64,000 nt of DNA, taken from contig JAQWIT010000020.1 in NCBI GenBank assembly GCA_029248745.1, positions 62,001 through 126,000 on the forward strand. The letters are read 5' to 3'. Position numbers and translations under genes: made by a program. Position 1 is the stretch's first letter, and each line of letters opens with the position of its first letter. The notes beneath the pieces were generated by a model. It worked only from the letters and a program-made list of their open reading frames with translations, was not told where the DNA came from and made no database searches. Below, piece by piece: positions 61,876-64,000 of this stretch. The stretch is from Gammaproteobacteria bacterium (GTDB lineage: Bacteria > Pseudomonadota > Gammaproteobacteria > Nitrosococcales > Methylophagaceae).

Positions 61876-63258
61876 CTAACGAATTTTGCGAGCGCGTATA
61901 GAACGCCCTTTTACTTTACCTTGTGCCAAATAATTCATGGCTTGTCGTAATGCTGTGCGCTCAACCGCCACATAACTCGACATATCAAAAATATCGATTT
62001 TACCAATTTGGGACCCCATCAAACCTGCATCACCGGTTAGCGCACCGAGAATATCACCAGGCCTAACTTTATTTTTGCGACCTACATCAAGCTGAATCGT
62101 CACCATTTGTGGTTGTAGACTAAAACCAGGATCACGATCTAATGAAGTGGGTACATCAATAATGCTTGGCTTTTTCTGATAATCACCAATTGCTTTGACA
62201 CGTACATGTTCAAATTCGGTGAATAAACTTAAGGCGATGCCCTTCTCACCTGCACGGCCTGTACGCCCTATTCGGTGTACATAAATCTCAGGATCACGCG
62301 GTAGCTCATAATTGATCACGGCTTGTAGGGCCTTAATATCTAAACCACGTGCCGCTACATCAGTTGCAACTAAAACAGAACAACTATTATTAGCAAATCT
62401 GACCAGTACTTGATCACGTTCACGCTGATCTAAATCACCATGAATGGCTAACGCTTCGATCTGATGTTCACGTAACCAAACTGCCACCTCATCACATTGT
62501 TTTTTGGTATGACAAAAAACAACGGTAGATTCAGGCTGATAATGCTCAAACAACGCCAGTAAGCTATTGTTCCGCTGATGTTTTTTGACTTCGTAAAACA
62601 ACTGCTCAATCACATTCGGTTGATGATCGGATTCTACTGTCACCATCAACGGTTTTTTCTGAAAACGTTTGCTGATGTGCTGAATCGTATCAGGGTAGGT
62701 AGCAGAGAATAGTAGAGTCTGACGCGACGAGGGGGTTTGCTCAAAAATCTCTTGCATCACATCGATAAAGCCCATATCTAGCATGCGGTCTGCTTCATCA
62801 AGCACCAATGTCGTCAAACCATCGAGCTTTAAGGTGGATTTTCGCAAATGATCTTGAATCCTACCTGGTGTCCCCACCACGATATGGGCACCGTGTTCTA
62901 AAGAGCCCACTTGTGGCCCAAAAGGTTTACCACCACATAGTAAAATCAACTTAATATTCGATGTCGCACGCGCTAAACGGCGAATTTCTTTACCAACTTG
63001 ATCTGCCAATTCACGTGTTGGGCATAATACCAGGGCCTGAACACCAAAAAAGCGTGGATTGATCTTATTCAATAACCCCAAACCAAAAGCGGCTGTTTTA
63101 CCGCTGCCTGTTTTAGCCTTGGCGATCACATCTTTCCCTTGCAGGATGGCAGGCAAACTTTGCGCCTGAGTAGGCGTCATTTTATGATAGCCCAAAGAGC
63201 TTAAATTAGTGAGCTGCGCCTTAGAGAGCGAAAGAGAAGAAAAAGCGGCTTGAGCCAT
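61876..63258 (-). CDS. dbpA: ATP-dependent RNA helicase DbpA
   Basis: DEAD-box helicase of 460 residues acting on 23S rRNA hairpin 92 during 50S assembly. It has the Q motif YHKMTPTQAQSLP, Walker A AKTGSGKT, LVLDEADRMLDMGF and SATYP. HRIGRTGRAGEKG is motif VI. The C-terminal RNA-binding domain (KVRPGDILGALTGDAGLMGSQIGKI) is the DbpA mark. Confidence 0.94.
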   Translation of the reverse strand: MAQAAFSSLSLSKAQLTNLSSLGYHKMTPTQAQSLPAILQGKDVIAKAKTGSGKTAAFGLGLLNKINPRFFGVQALVLCPTRELADQVGKEIRRLARATSNIKLILLCGGKPFGPQVGSLEHGAHIVVGTPGRIQDHLRKSTLKLDGLTTLVLDEADRMLDMGFIDVMQEIFEQTPSSRQTLLFSATYPDTIQHISKRFQKKPLMVTVESDHQPNVIEQLFYEVKKHQRNNSLLALFEHYQPESTVVFCHTKKQCDEVAVWLREHQIEALAIHGDLDQRERDQVLVRFANNSCSVLVATDVAARGLDIKALQAVINYELPRDPEIYVHRIGRTGRAGEKGIALSLFTEFEHVRVKAIGDYQKKPSIIDVPTSLDRDPGFSLQPQMVTIQLDVGRKNKVRPGDILGALTGDAGLMGSQIGKIDIFDMSSYVAVERTALRQAMNYLAQGKVKGRSIRARKIR

Positions 63259-63356
63259 GAAGAAAGATCACGATTGGAAAAAGCCACGATCATACCAGAG
63301 CGATGACTTCATAAATGAAAAGATTTAAATTTAACAATCCAATTTTAAAATACGAA

Positions 63357-63758
63357 CTATAATGGCAATCCCGCTTCCTTCCATGCTTCAAGACCACCTT
63401 TAAAGATGTACGTTTTCGGCACGCCAACACTGTCCATATACTGCACCACAGGCATGGGAATTAAACCTTTCATCGGGACTAGAATAACGGGCTTCGACGT
63501 AACAGATAATTCAGCTGTCCCATTAATAAAAGAAATACCCGGCATATTGACGGCACAAGAGATATGACCCTTATCAAAAGTGGTCTTTTCAGCTAAATCA
63601 ATCAACAGCGCTTGTTCTTGTTCAATAAGCTCAGCTGCTCGCTTAGCATCAATCTCTTCAGTTTCACCACCGAAAGCTTTACTGGTCTTTTTAGACAGTA
63701 AAACGATAACCACAATCGCAATCAGTCCTATCCACCAATACTGCGGCACTAATTCCAT
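63357..63758 (-). CDS. Membrane-anchored rhodanese-like protein lacking active-site Cys
   Basis: A 133-residue protein: one N-terminal membrane helix (WWIGLIAIVVIVLLS) and one rhodanese domain (about 35-133) with LLIDLAEKTTFDKGHISCAVNMP and KTYIFKGGLEAWKEAGLPL. The loop that normally holds the catalytic Cys (CxxG-type after VILY/V) reads LVPMKG. The only Cys is in the HISCAVNMP stretch, not in the active site. It is probably a non-catalytic binding domain. Confidence 0.78.
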   Translation of the reverse strand: MELVPQYWWIGLIAIVVIVLLSKKTSKAFGGETEEIDAKRAAELIEQEQALLIDLAEKTTFDKGHISCAVNMPGISFINGTAELSVTSKPVILVPMKGLIPMPVVQYMDSVGVPKTYIFKGGLEAWKEAGLPL

Positions 63759-63949
63759 ACTAAACCTTTATCTGAAAGTATTATATTCTGCATTATGGGC
63801 CACGACGGTATCTATTAGCAATGGCTTCTTTTAAATCAGAAATCAATTATTCTGCCCCCATTGATTGTATGGAATAAACTAAATAACAATATTGAAAACA
63901 TTATCCTAACACGTATTAAAGTAACGCTTAAAACGTTAAAATTGCTGTT

Positions 63950-64000
63950 ATGTCCAAATCAATTCAAACGATTCATCATCCTTCAAATACCGAATTCGAG
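63950..64000 (+). CDS. Start of a possible gene running off the window
   Basis: An ATG at 63950 opens 17 codons (MSKSIQTIHHPSNTEFE) to the end of the window. There is no strong ribosome site. Product not recognisable from so little. Confidence 0.3.
   Translation, partial: MSKSIQTIHHPSNTEFE

Overview
The window looks like chromosomal DNA of an AT-leaning gammaproteobacterium. Gene content and order match that group: ilvIHC, holD-rimI, tig-clpPX-lon, dedD-cvpA-purF, yceD-rpmF-plsX-fabHDG-acpP-fabF-pabC-mltG-tmk-holB-pilZ-tatD, rapA and dbpA. A formaldehyde-activating-enzyme homologue and a pterin-carbinolamine-dehydratase-like gene point to a methylotroph, perhaps Methylophaga-like. That placement is an inference from gene content, not a database match.

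Layout. 1-1.9 kb: end of bamC, an MBL-fold hydrolase and purC, closed by a terminator. 1.9-2.7 kb: a decayed VPxxA-CTERM (exosortase-sorted) protein. 2.8-10 kb: pyrC, then ilvI-ilvH-ilvC, pssA and leuA (branched-chain amino acids and phospholipid), with a structured untranslated stretch before leuA. 9.9-13.9 kb: holD, rimI, sodB, argD-argF. 13.9-17.8 kb, minus strand: pgm-maf-amgK-murU, joining sugar-phosphate metabolism and peptidoglycan recycling. 17.9-20.3 kb: a cation efflux gene, a NERD protein and a 5'-nucleotidase. 20.4-21.5 kb: a broken HDOD gene. 21.5-28.3 kb: tRNA-Leu(UAG), tig, clpP, clpX, lon (with a sigma32-like promoter) and a SPOR protein. 28.4-41.3 kb: cvpA-purF, then the long fatty-acid/envelope/replication run ending at tatD.

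41.3-45.8 kb is the accessory part. It holds a broken SGNH esterase, a BFD-like ferredoxin and a 3,077-bp transposon-like element. The element has 24-bp perfect terminal inverted repeats and a 5-bp TGGTT target duplication. No intact transposase was seen in it. It carries an intact P-loop NTPase of uncertain family, a methyltransferase with one nonsense codon and several gene scraps.

45.8-52.2 kb: a PCD-like gene and three small conserved genes of unknown role, a YoaA-type helicase, a Fae homologue lacking the usual catalytic His, a truncated haemoglobin, a CinA-type protein and an AEC transporter. 52.3-59 kb: a broken LapG-like protease, an RND pump and its adaptor, and the ruins of a three-gene cluster (retropepsin-like zinc protease, 7TM transglutaminase-like protein, ATP-grasp ligase). 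59-64 kb: rapA, dbpA, a rhodanese-like protein without its active-site Cys, and the first codons of another ORF.

Most of the window is ordinary core genome. Its unusual aspects are the small transposon-like element and its cargo, and seven pseudogenes, most of them stopped by in-frame nonsense codons. Several of these concern the cell surface or envelope, which suggests recent loss of those functions.
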